This document shows, piece after piece, positions 44,619 through 52,562 of a stretch of DNA of 64,000 bases. This stretch comes from Paenibacillus graminis (GTDB lineage: Bacteria > Bacillota > Bacilli > Paenibacillales > Paenibacillaceae): contig NZ_CP009287.1 of assembly GCF_000758705.1 (NCBI RefSeq), positions 5,022,001 through 5,086,000 of the forward strand, in the 5' to 3' direction. A program made the position numbers and the translations under genes. Within the stretch, counting starts at the first letter, position 1. Each line of letters opens with the position of its first letter. Below the pieces are notes generated by a model. It did not search any database. It was not told where the DNA came from and was given only the letters and a program-made list of their open reading frames with translations.

Positions 44619-44684
44619 AATACGATGAACTTAATATGACAATCCGCAGGCAAACCGGGATCGGCATACTTTGTTCATCGTATT
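44619..44684. repeat. 12-bp inverted repeat upstream of rpoN
   Basis: AATACGATGAAC (44619-44630) and GTTCATCGTATT (44673-44684) are perfect inverted copies 42 bp apart, in the acoL-rpoN gap. There is no T-run, so it is not a normal terminator. It could be a pair of regulator sites or a long RNA hairpin controlling rpoN. Confidence 0.5.
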
Positions 44685-44716
44685 GGAATTTGCTCCGGAG
44701 GATGGAAGGCTATCCG

Positions 44717-46105
44717 TTAAACGTGAAGATGAATGGCCCGGCCATGAACGGCATGAGCAGCTTCGTGCAGCGATTCCGCTACAGTCGGATGGGCATGAAT
44801 GGTGGTCACGACTTCCTCCAGTGTTGCTTCAAGGCGAATCGCCAGCGCTCCTTCCACAATGATGTCTGTTGCCCGTGGGCCGGCAATGTGCAGCCCCAGA
44901 ATTTCATCATTGCCGGCGTCCACAACGTATTTCACCAGTCCGCTGCTCTCACCCATAATCATGGATTTGGCATTGGCCTGAAGCGGGAATAGGCCTGTCT
45001 TCACCCGGAATCCCTGCTGTCTGGCCTCCGCCTCCGTCATTCCCACGGATGCCAGCTCAGGCCGGGTGTAGACACAGGAAGGAACCGTTCTGAAATCAAC
45101 CGGCGAAGGCTCGCCCATAATCGCTTCCGCAGCAATAACCCCTTCGGCGGAGGCTACATGAGCCAGCATGATTCCCCCGTTGCAATCCCCGATCGCATAG
45201 ATGCCCGGTATGCAGGTTTCCATTTTCCGGTTAACCCGGATTGCCCCGCGGGTAAGCTGCACCCCGATGTCCTCCAGTCCCAGGCCCGCAGTCACCGGCC
45301 GCCGGCCGATGGACAGCAGCACCTTATCCGCTTCTATAACATGGTTCCCGTTCCCGGAGGAAGTGACTACCCGCAGTCCCGCCGCCGTATGTTCAATTCT
45401 CTCCACCTTGGTCTCTGTGTGCACCTCAATGCCGGAGCTTGCGAATTCCTTCCGCAGGCATTGCACAATATCGCCGTCCATGGCTGCAATCAGTTCGGGC
45501 AGCATCTCAATAACTGTAACCTTGCAGCCCAGGCTGCTGTAGACACTGGCGAACTCGCAGCCGATGACTCCTCCGCCAATAATGCAGAGGCTTGGCGGTA
45601 CCGCAGGAAGCGAGAGTGCTTGATCGCTTGTAACAACCCCTTCCAGCTCTATGCCGGGAATAGGCACGACCGATGGCTCTGAACCGGTAGCAATAATTGC
45701 CCGGTCGAATCCAAGTATGCGGACACTGCCGTCTGCTGCGGTTACTTCCAGCTCACGGCCACTGGTAAATTTGCCGGAGCCGCTCAGCTTGGCAATCTTG
45801 TTTTTTTTGAGCAGCGCCTCAATGCCGCCGGTGTTCATTCTGATGATCTTATCTTTGCGTTTCTGCAGCTGGCCCCAGTTCACAGAGACCTCTGCCGTCT
45901 CAATGCCCAGCTCCTTGCCCTCCCGCTTCAGGTGTGTGTACAGCTCCGTGGAATGAAGCAGCACTTTGGTTGGTATGCAGCCGACATTCAGGCAGGTCCC
46001 GCCCAAAGCCTTCTTCTCCACAAGTGTAACTTCCGCTCCCAATTGAGCAGCACGTATGGCTGCCACGTATCCGCCCGGTCCGCCTCCAAGCACAACGATC
46101 CTCAT
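44717..46105 (-). CDS. acoL: dihydrolipoyl dehydrogenase of the acetoin complex (E3)
   Basis: A 462-residue flavoprotein disulfide reductase. FAD motif VLGGGPGGYVAAIRAAQLGA, redox disulfide GGTCLNVGCIPTKVLL, NAD motif CIIGGGVIGCEFASVYSSLG, FAD-proximal GIYAIGDCNGG, and the C-terminal catalytic HAHPTVAE. It reoxidises the lipoyl groups of AcoC. It is the fourth gene of the aco operon, 52 bp after acoC, and AAGGAGAGAG precedes the ATG. Confidence 0.93.
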   Translation of the reverse strand: MRIVVLGGGPGGYVAAIRAAQLGAEVTLVEKKALGGTCLNVGCIPTKVLLHSTELYTHLKREGKELGIETAEVSVNWGQLQKRKDKIIRMNTGGIEALLKKNKIAKLSGSGKFTSGRELEVTAADGSVRILGFDRAIIATGSEPSVVPIPGIELEGVVTSDQALSLPAVPPSLCIIGGGVIGCEFASVYSSLGCKVTVIEMLPELIAAMDGDIVQCLRKEFASSGIEVHTETKVERIEHTAAGLRVVTSSGNGNHVIEADKVLLSIGRRPVTAGLGLEDIGVQLTRGAIRVNRKMETCIPGIYAIGDCNGGIMLAHVASAEGVIAAEAIMGEPSPVDFRTVPSCVYTRPELASVGMTEAEARQQGFRVKTGLFPLQANAKSMIMGESSGLVKYVVDAGNDEILGLHIAGPRATDIIVEGALAIRLEATLEEVVTTIHAHPTVAESLHEAAHAVHGRAIHLHV

Positions 46106-46157
46106 GGTTCTCTCTCCTTATATGTTTTGTGAGCATCCGCTCCGGAAGCATAGCTAC

Positions 46158-47507
46158 TCACAGGAGCAGCAGTGCCGGCTTTTCTGCATAGGCTTTGATT
46201 TTTTGCATAAATTGCGCCGCAACCGCTCCATCCACAGCTCTGTGGTCAGCGGTCAGGCTGAGGTTCATCAAAGGTCTGATGACGATCTCTCCATTGACGG
46301 CAACCGGGGTATCCACGATCGCATTAACGCCCAGAATGGCAACCTCAGGCTGATTGATAATCGGCGAAAAGGACTCCATGCCGTACATTCCCAGGTTGGT
46401 AATGGTGAAGGTGCCTCCCGTCAGCTCCTCCGAGGTCAGGCTGTTATTTCTGGCCCCTGCCGCCAGCCGTTTCACTTCCTGCGATATTTCAGCCAGTCCT
46501 TTTTGGCCGGCGTTCTTAACCACAGGGACAATAAGTCCCTCCTCCAGTCCCACGGCTACTCCGATGTTGGCATAATTCCGCATAACAAACTCCGTGCCTT
46601 CAATAGAACAATTCAGGAGCGGAAACTCCAGCAGTGCCTTGGCTGCAATACTGACCAGCAGATCAGTATAAGTAACCTTGAGTGTATCCTTCAGCTGCTG
46701 TCTTAGGACACCCAGGGCCGTTGTATCCACCCTCATATTGTAGGTTACAGCCGGAGAAACCGCCTGGCTCTCCAGCATCCGCTTGGCGATGATTCTGCGC
46801 ATGCTGTTCATCGGCACCCGCGTGATTTCCTGTACAGCTGCCTTTACCGCCGGCTGCACAGCTGTCTTACTGGAGGCTGCCGCGAAGGAACGGATATCCT
46901 CCTTCATAATTCTTCCTTCCTTCTGGAGCCCGGAAGGATCAATGCCTAAGGCTGCCGCTTCTATGGCTGCCGCCGGGGATATTTTCACTTTAGACACGGC
47001 TCCTCTGCCGCCTTCTGCGGAATATTTGCGCACATCTCCTGCGGTAATTCTGCCCTGCGGCCCGCTGCCCCTCACCTGACGCAGATCAACGGATAACAGC
47101 GCGGCTGTCTTCTTCGCATACGGCGAAGCTATGATTCGGCCACCGTCGGCAGGAACCGCCGCTTCACCCGCTGCGGCTGCGGCCGCCCCGGCTTCCGCCG
47201 GAGTTCCCGCCTGCTCAGGCGCGGGTACCACCGCCGGCACGCCGCCGCCAAGCAGAGCGGAAATGTCCTCATTGGCATCGCCGATGACGGCTACCGGCCG
47301 GAAGATGTCCACAGTGCCTTCCTCTACAATGATTTTCCGCAGCACTCCGCTAAGCTTCGCCTCAACTTCATTGGAGATTTTGTCTGTCTCCACATCAAAC
47401 AGGATTTCCCCTTGGGCCACGGTGTCCCCCTCGGCTTTTCGCCAATTGGAGATTGTCCCTTCGGTCATAGTGAGCCCTAATTTGGGCATAACGATAAGTT
47501 CAGCCAT
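46158..47507 (-). CDS. acoC: acetoin dehydrogenase E2, dihydrolipoyllysine acetyltransferase
   Basis: A 449-residue E2 component. The lipoyl domain is at residues 1-78 with the lipoylated lysine in ETDKISNE (Lys43). An alanine/proline linker follows. A first peripheral-subunit-binding domain spans about 126-162 (SPYAKKTAALLSVDLRQVRG) and a diverged second one about 176-208 (SPAAAIEAAALGIDPSGLQK). The catalytic acyltransferase domain ends with ADHRAVDG (His422, Asp426). It transfers acetyl from acetoin cleavage to CoA. GGAGGTG precedes ATG 47507. Confidence 0.93.
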   Translation of the reverse strand: MAELIVMPKLGLTMTEGTISNWRKAEGDTVAQGEILFDVETDKISNEVEAKLSGVLRKIIVEEGTVDIFRPVAVIGDANEDISALLGGGVPAVVPAPEQAGTPAEAGAAAAAAGEAAVPADGGRIIASPYAKKTAALLSVDLRQVRGSGPQGRITAGDVRKYSAEGGRGAVSKVKISPAAAIEAAALGIDPSGLQKEGRIMKEDIRSFAAASSKTAVQPAVKAAVQEITRVPMNSMRRIIAKRMLESQAVSPAVTYNMRVDTTALGVLRQQLKDTLKVTYTDLLVSIAAKALLEFPLLNCSIEGTEFVMRNYANIGVAVGLEEGLIVPVVKNAGQKGLAEISQEVKRLAAGARNNSLTSEELTGGTFTITNLGMYGMESFSPIINQPEVAILGVNAIVDTPVAVNGEIVIRPLMNLSLTADHRAVDGAVAAQFMQKIKAYAEKPALLLL

Positions 47508-47551
47508 TGTGCACCTCCGCAAGTTTGCTTATTGACGTTTCCTGGGACTGG

Positions 47552-48523
47552 TCAGAACATGCTCTTGATGCCCTGAATAATGTCTTCCGTATTTGGCAGC
47601 ACATAGGCTTCCAGTACGGGAGAATAAGGGACAGGGGTATTCAGTGCGCCAATCCGGACAACAGGAGCATCCAGCTCATCAAAACACAGCTCCGAGATCA
47701 TGGCGGACAGCTCGCCCCCGAACCCGCCCCGCTTCACTTCTTCGGTGACAACAAGCGCCCGGTGCGTCTTGGCGACTGAAGTGAATATCGCTTCCTTGTC
47801 CAGCGGATAGAGCGAGCGCAGATCAATAACCTCCGCTTCAATTCCCTCTTCAGCCAGTACTTTCGCAGCAGTTAGCGCATCTTCCACTTGCTTGCCGTAC
47901 GTAATAATGGATACGTCGCTTCCTTCTCTCTTGACACTGGCTACGCCAAGAGGAATCGCGGCAACCGTGTCGTCCACCTCGTATTTTTTCGAATACAGAA
48001 TCTTGCTCTCGATATAGACCACCGGATTGTCATCTTCAATCGCAGTCAGCATCATTCCCCAGGCATCCTGGGCGTTGGAAGGATAGACCACCTTGAGTCC
48101 CGGAACATGTGTAACCCAGGCCTCCAGCGACCCGGAGTGCTGTGCCCCCGCACTGATTCCGCCCCCTGCCGGCAGCCGCAGCACAAGCGGTACGGAGATT
48201 TTGCCGCCGAACATGTATCTCATCTTCGCAGCCTGATTTACCAGTCCGTCCATGCCAAAGGTCAGAAAGTCAATGAACATCAGCTCAGCCACGGGTCTGA
48301 GCCCTGTTGCCGCAGCCCCCACGGAAGCTCCGACAATGATTCCTTCAGAAATCGGGGTATCCCGCACCCGCTCCTCGCCGAATTGCTCCCAGAGTCCCTT
48401 CGTTACCCCAAAGGTTCCTCCATACGGCCCGACATCCTCTCCAAGCAATACCACATTCGGGTCCTCCAGCATTTTGCTGCGCATTCCTTCACGGATCCCT
48501 TCACCATAGGTCATTTTTCTCAT
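47552..48523 (-). CDS. acoB: acetoin dehydrogenase E1 beta subunit
   Basis: A 323-residue transketolase-like beta subunit. GEDVGPYGGTFGVTKGLWEQ, RDTPISEGIIVGASVGAAAT, the central RLPAGGGISAGAQHSGSLEA, and C-terminal VEVIDLRSLYPLD-type sequence are typical of AcoB/PdhB. Together with AcoA it binds thiamine diphosphate and cleaves acetoin into acetaldehyde and an acetyl unit. Its ATG overlaps the acoA stop by 4 bp. Confidence 0.93.
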   Translation of the reverse strand: MRKMTYGEGIREGMRSKMLEDPNVVLLGEDVGPYGGTFGVTKGLWEQFGEERVRDTPISEGIIVGASVGAAATGLRPVAELMFIDFLTFGMDGLVNQAAKMRYMFGGKISVPLVLRLPAGGGISAGAQHSGSLEAWVTHVPGLKVVYPSNAQDAWGMMLTAIEDDNPVVYIESKILYSKKYEVDDTVAAIPLGVASVKREGSDVSIITYGKQVEDALTAAKVLAEEGIEAEVIDLRSLYPLDKEAIFTSVAKTHRALVVTEEVKRGGFGGELSAMISELCFDELDAPVVRIGALNTPVPYSPVLEAYVLPNTEDIIQGIKSMF

Positions 48524-49506
48524 CTGCTGCGCGCCTCCTCAACGATATCGGAATAAATCCCTTGAACCGAAGCTTCCAGGGCCGGATAACCGCTGGCAAA
48601 AGCGAAATCAAGCGCCTCCTGGATCTCCCCGTCAACCTCAGTCCCGATCTGTTTTAACTCGTCCGCCGTCATCAGCTTGTGCTCCATAAGGTACTTCTCA
48701 AATCTGGGGATCGGGTCCTTTTGCAGCCAGGCCTCCACTTCTTCCTTCGGTCTATAAGCTCCGGGATCACCTTCAAAGTGGCCATGCTGTCTGTACGTTT
48801 TGAATTCCAGCAGGGTAGGGCCTTCGCCGTTTCTTGCCCGCTGTACGGCCTCTTGCACATGTTCATACACCGTAACCACGTCGTTGCCGTCAGCCGTAAG
48901 GGAAGGCATACAATAGCCCTCGCCCCGTTCCGCAATGTCCTTGATTGTCTGGTGTCTGGCCTGACTGACCGATATCCCGTAGAGATTGTTCTCGCATACA
49001 AAAATAACCGGCAGCTTCCATAGGCTCGCTAAATTCATCGCTTCATGAAAAGTGCTCTGATTGGTAGATGCATCTCCAAAAAAACACACGCTGACCTGAT
49101 CGCTTCCTCTATAACTTGCGCTCCACGCGGCCCCGGTTGCAATCAGGTGGCCCGCACCGACAATTCCGTTGGCGCCGAGTATGCCCAGCTCCGCGTCCGC
49201 AATATGCATCGAACCGCCTTTGCCTTTACAATAGCCGGTTTCCTTGCCGAACAGCTCTGCCATCATATATTTCAGATTTCCGCCCTTGGCGACGATATGT
49301 CCATGCCCCCGGTGGGTGCTCGTAATATAATCGTCATCCCGCAGATTGGCGCAGGCCCCGACGGCGATTGCCTCTTCCCCGATATAAAGATGGACAAAGC
49401 CCGGTATTTTCCCTTCTGCAAAAAAGGTCGATGCCGTCTTTTCAAATTTCCGGATACTCAACATCTTCCGGTACATCCCGCTAAGCAATTCTTTGGTAAT
49501 CCGCAA
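48520..49506 (-). CDS. acoA: acetoin dehydrogenase E1 alpha subunit
   Basis: A 328-residue E1 alpha subunit. The thiamine-diphosphate motif starts at SVCFFGDASTNQSTFHEAMN and continues to the NNLYGIS segment. RGHGHIVAKGG and GKGGSMHIAD fit the family. The TTG start at 49506 has GAGGAGGG 6 nt upstream; an upstream reading would enter the promoter. It is the first gene of the aco operon behind a sigma-54 promoter. Confidence 0.93.
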   Translation of the reverse strand: MRITKELLSGMYRKMLSIRKFEKTASTFFAEGKIPGFVHLYIGEEAIAVGACANLRDDDYITSTHRGHGHIVAKGGNLKYMMAELFGKETGYCKGKGGSMHIADAELGILGANGIVGAGHLIATGAAWSASYRGSDQVSVCFFGDASTNQSTFHEAMNLASLWKLPVIFVCENNLYGISVSQARHQTIKDIAERGEGYCMPSLTADGNDVVTVYEHVQEAVQRARNGEGPTLLEFKTYRQHGHFEGDPGAYRPKEEVEAWLQKDPIPRFEKYLMEHKLMTADELKQIGTEVDGEIQEALDFAFASGYPALEASVQGIYSDIVEEARSR

Positions 49507-49546
49507 GTGAATCCCTCCTCTTGATTTGGCCCTCACCTCTATACCG

Positions 49547-49562
49547 AGCAAATTCCGTGCCA
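49547..49562 (-). promoter_or_regulatory. sigma-54 (-24/-12) promoter of acoA
   Basis: On the minus strand TGGCACGGAATTTGCT matches the sigma-54 consensus TGGCACGNNNNTTGCW at every defined position, with GG and GC correctly spaced. Transcription would start near 49535, about 30 nt before the acoA TTG. Confidence 0.93.
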
Positions 49563-49624
49563 ACTTTACTGAATTCTCTATTTTTATTTTTTATGCGGAT
49601 CCAGCCGATTGAACGGCAGATGCA

Positions 49625-49657
49625 CAAAAACACCCTTTCCCAAAAAGGGAAAGGGTG
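49625..49657 (-). terminator. intrinsic terminator after the yukJ-like gene
   Basis: A perfect 11-bp stem, CACCCTTTCCC / GGGAAAGGGTG, with a 5-nt loop; on the minus strand it is followed by TTTTTGTG. It lies about 140 bp beyond the yukJ-like stop and shields the acoA promoter from read-through. Confidence 0.75.
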
Positions 49658-49669
49658 CGTGCGGGTTTT

Positions 49670-49697
49670 CCCATTTCGGGAAGTTTCCCGGAATGGG
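49670..49697. promoter_or_regulatory. palindromic upstream activating sequence candidate for AcoR
   Basis: CCCATTTCGGGAA-GT-TTCCCGGAATGGG, a 13-bp inverted repeat with one G-T position and a 2-bp centre. It lies about 148 bp upstream of the predicted acoA start, a normal distance for a sigma-54 enhancer. No T-run follows on the plus or minus strand. Confidence 0.6.
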
Positions 49698-49795
49698 AAT
49701 GCGAAAGCTTTTTTAGACCACATTCCGTAATCTAAAGTCAGAGTCGTCTTCACTTTGTCTCCTAAATGCAGTCCACTGGCACGGTCCTGCTGTTA

Positions 49796-50506
49796 TCAGA
49801 CATGTTCAGGTTCTTCAGTTTGCAGCGATACTTTGACTTTATCGAATGTACACTCACCGATTGGGTTTCCTTGCTGATTAACACTGCCATTCGTTGGTTT
49901 TCCGTGATTATCAGTACACCAGGATTGGCTTTGGAAAGCCAGGAAATAAGCGATCCACTTATTTTCCAAGGTGTAGTGCACCAATACACATCCATCTTGG
50001 AATATTCCATTTTCATCAGCCTGATATTTGGTATTTCCTTGCATCATATGGACATCGTGAACTCCCAGACCGCCATCCTCATAATGCATTCCATATACAT
50101 AAACGATTGCGCTGTCCTGCTCATCTTTGGCCTTGGACATGTATTTATCGATAAAATCATTCAAATCATTGGATTCCCCTGGTACAGTTACAGGGACTAC
50201 CTGCATCTTGTTAGGGTTAAATAAACCACTGCGAATGTAATCCACAGCAATGTCCGAGTGGTTGGAATCTATATCGTGGAAACCAAAATTCATTGTCGGC
50301 AGAATAGTTATGGCACTGGCGTTATAATCCTCATCCGCGATATACAGGAGGTCAGGCATATGTCTGTCTTTTGAACGGACGTTAATTTTTACTTCGTAAT
50401 TCTCACCTTCGTTCGTCTGGACAATTAACCCGTAATGTGGTGCGCGGCCTGATCTTTCCGGATTAGTCTCTACTACCCGTCCGATAAGCACTCCGTATCT
50501 TGGCAT
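49796..50506 (-). CDS. yukJ: DUF2278 / YukJ-family protein
   Basis: A 236-residue cytoplasmic protein. The MPRYGVLIGRVVETNPERS start, HYGLIVQTNEGENYEVKINV, the VDYIRSGLFNPNKMQVVPV block and the VHDVHMMQGN segment are typical of YukJ (DUF2278). The biochemical role is not established. GGGAGGTTATTTA precedes the ATG. It is a single-gene unit. Confidence 0.85.
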   Translation of the reverse strand: MPRYGVLIGRVVETNPERSGRAPHYGLIVQTNEGENYEVKINVRSKDRHMPDLLYIADEDYNASAITILPTMNFGFHDIDSNHSDIAVDYIRSGLFNPNKMQVVPVTVPGESNDLNDFIDKYMSKAKDEQDSAIVYVYGMHYEDGGLGVHDVHMMQGNTKYQADENGIFQDGCVLVHYTLENKWIAYFLAFQSQSWCTDNHGKPTNGSVNQQGNPIGECTFDKVKVSLQTEEPEHV

Positions 50507-50659
50507 TAAATAACCTCCCGAGTCATTTTGTTATTACACAATATAGATTTTGTCCTGCGGCAACAGATGGTATGTAAAATTTCTAAAAAACTGTACTATA
50601 TGAGTTGAACTGGAGAACTAGAAGGCTTGGGGATCTCCTAAAGAGCAAGGAGCTAAAGC

Positions 50660-50899
50660 TAAGTGGAAAAAGTAAAACTAATTCGCTGAAATCCTGGCTG
50701 CAAGAGGTTTTAGTGGGATTTTGTACACCTAATTCATGCCTATTCACCACGTACGGCCGCTTTCAGCCGAATTAGTGATACTTTTTCCAACATAGGCTAC
50801 TCCATAAGCCGAATGAGCTCGATTAGTGATACTTTTTCCCACATAGGCTTCACCATTAGCCGAATGAGCCCGATTAGTGGTACTTTTCCCCGACTAAGG
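50660..50899. repeat. tandem, diverged relatives of the 134-bp repeat
   Basis: A forward box AAGTGGAAAAAGTAAAACTA at 50661 is followed by three reversed units, starting about 50766, 50808 and 50859, each with GCCGAAT...GATTAGTGATACTTTTTCC. The last two units are 51 bp apart; the first lacks 9 bp. The terminal box and adjoining CTAATTC are the same as in the 134-bp element, but the internal sequence differs. No coding capacity. Confidence 0.65.
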
Positions 50900-50906
50900 A
50901 TGACTG

Positions 50907-51086
50907 GCTCTGAAAATTACAGAAGATACATTACTCGGAAATCAATGCGGCGGGGCCTATGAGGACACGATGGGTCCCTTCACGATCGATCCGCGGCTGA
51001 TGCGGACTGGAAATCCGTTATTGGGGAGGAGGATATTCACATTGTTCGGTATAGACATCATTTCCTTAACGAAGAAAAAAGCCTAA
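50907..51086 (+). other. coding-like fragment of unknown origin
   Basis: A 59-codon open stretch without a start codon of its own, ending at TAA 51084. The peptide (LLGNQCGGAYEDTMGPFTID ... IISLTKKKA) has coding-like composition, but I do not recognise it. It directly follows the tandem repeats and may be a gene 3' end cut by them. Confidence 0.3.
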
Positions 51087-51145
51087 TTCCCCAGAAATTG
51101 AGAAATGAAGCTTTTTCAGTTACGTTGTCTACGGACTCAGTTGGT

Positions 51146-51625
51146 CTAATAATAAACACGCAATACAGCTTCCTCTTCCTGCAAGCCTTCAATCCGCTGA
51201 ACCTTTTCTTGACCGCCTGGCACAATTACTGAGGTGATACCGGATAACCCTGCTTCTTTTATTTTGTCCATATCAAATTCCAGCAGCAGCTGCCCCTGCT
51301 CAACCGTCTGCCCTGTCACAACATGCGCCACAAAGCCCTCACCCTTCAGCGATACCGTATTTACCCCGACATGAATGAGAATCTGAATGCCATCCTCATT
51401 TTCCAGTAAAACTGCATGCTTGCTTGTATTCATAATATGGGATATTTTACCGGAAAAAGGCGCTCTCACCTCTCCAGCGGCAGGTTGAACAGCAAAACCT
51501 TCCCCCATGGCTTTTGTGGAAAACGCTTCATCCGGGACTTGCTCAAGACCCACTACTTGTCCGGGAACGGGGGGGATAATATCAAGGGTGTTTTCTTCAA
51601 TTTTGTTTTTTCTCCAGCCAAACAT
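51146..51625 (-). CDS. PTS glucose-type EIIA protein
   Basis: A 159-residue EIIA-Glc-family phosphocarrier. FSGKISHIMNTSKHAVLLEN and IQILIHVGVNTVSLKGEGF contain the two active-site histidines (His70 and phosphorylated His85). It should pass phosphate from HPr to the EIIB domain of MurP, which has no IIA domain of its own. It is the last gene of the mur operon, 20 bp after murR. Confidence 0.93.
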   Translation of the reverse strand: MFGWRKNKIEENTLDIIPPVPGQVVGLEQVPDEAFSTKAMGEGFAVQPAAGEVRAPFSGKISHIMNTSKHAVLLENEDGIQILIHVGVNTVSLKGEGFVAHVVTGQTVEQGQLLLEFDMDKIKEAGLSGITSVIVPGGQEKVQRIEGLQEEEAVLRVYY

Positions 51626-51645
51626 ATCCTTCTCTCCTCTCTGGG

Positions 51646-52515
51646 TTATGTCTCCGGCAAGTTCTTCAATTCATTAGTCGCCTTGCGGGTTCTCGTAATC
51701 TTATCGATAGAATCGTTAATATTGATTGAGGCGTATGCATAATACAGCACATCAACGATAAAAAACTGGCTATGCTTGGAACTGGTTGCTGCACTTCTTA
51801 CCTTTGCTTCAGGAGCAAGTGAGGTAAATAGATTAAAATCGCTTATATCCGATAACTCGCTGCGGCCAAACCCCGTAAAGCTGACGGTGGTCAATCCGCT
51901 TTTTTGGGCAAATTTCATCAGCTCCAGCACTTCCCTGGTAGCAGCGCTATACGAAATTCCAATAAATACGCTTCCCTTGGGTGCATTAGCCATACTCATT
52001 GTGAGTACATGGATATCATGAAACGCATATACATTTTTCCCCATCCGGAGCCATTTTTGGGCAATGTCCTCTGCTACCAGTGCCGATGCCCCAATGCCGT
52101 AGGCAAATATGACGGGGGCCATGTACAGGCTGTGCGCCACTTTTTCAATCATTTCTACGTCAAGCTGGCCTACGGTATCCTTAAGAGACTGGATCACGTT
52201 AGACAAAATTTTATCGACGATCTCCGCCGTATTTTCATTTTTATTCAAATCGAAGTAACCTGATTTTTGCCCCTGAGCCAGATCTGCCGACAAAGCTACC
52301 TTTAATTCGGGGAAGCCCTTCAGGCCTATGGAACGGCAAAAACGCACGACTGATGCACTGCTGGAAAGAGAACGTGAGGCCATTTCCTGTACGGACATAA
52401 GCATCGCTTCTTCCGGAGACTCCAGTACAAAGCGGGCTACCTTTTGCTCGGACTGTGTTAATTTCGGCATCACATTTTCAATTCTGGATAAAATTTGACC
52501 CACTCCGACACCCAT
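51646..52515 (-). CDS. murR: MurR/RpiR-family regulator
   Basis: A 289-residue RpiR-family regulator. The N-terminal HTH is MPKLTQSEQKVARFVLESPE followed by SSSASVVRFCRSIGLKGFPE. The SIS domain, residues 125-260, has FAYGIGASALVAEDIAQKWL and FIGISYSAATREVLELM and binds a phosphosugar, presumably MurNAc-6-phosphate. ATG 52515 follows GGAGGTG. Inside the mur operon it most likely represses the murQ promoter. Confidence 0.9.
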   Translation of the reverse strand: MGVGVGQILSRIENVMPKLTQSEQKVARFVLESPEEAMLMSVQEMASRSLSSSASVVRFCRSIGLKGFPELKVALSADLAQGQKSGYFDLNKNENTAEIVDKILSNVIQSLKDTVGQLDVEMIEKVAHSLYMAPVIFAYGIGASALVAEDIAQKWLRMGKNVYAFHDIHVLTMSMANAPKGSVFIGISYSAATREVLELMKFAQKSGLTTVSFTGFGRSELSDISDFNLFTSLAPEAKVRSAATSSKHSQFFIVDVLYYAYASININDSIDKITRTRKATNELKNLPET

Positions 52516-52562
52516 ATCAACACCTCCGTAAATGCGTGAACAATCCACTTTATACTTTAATA

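Noticed and set aside
49631..49657. CACCCTTTCCC/GGGAAAGGGTG palindrome as the AcoR enhancer
   Set aside because: On the minus strand it is followed directly by TTTTT and lies downstream of the yukJ-like gene, so a terminator is the simpler reading. The palindrome at 49670-49697 without T-run is kept as enhancer.
50660..50899. CRISPR array
   Set aside because: The repeated units are few, irregular in spacing and diverged, without unique spacers of constant length or cas genes.
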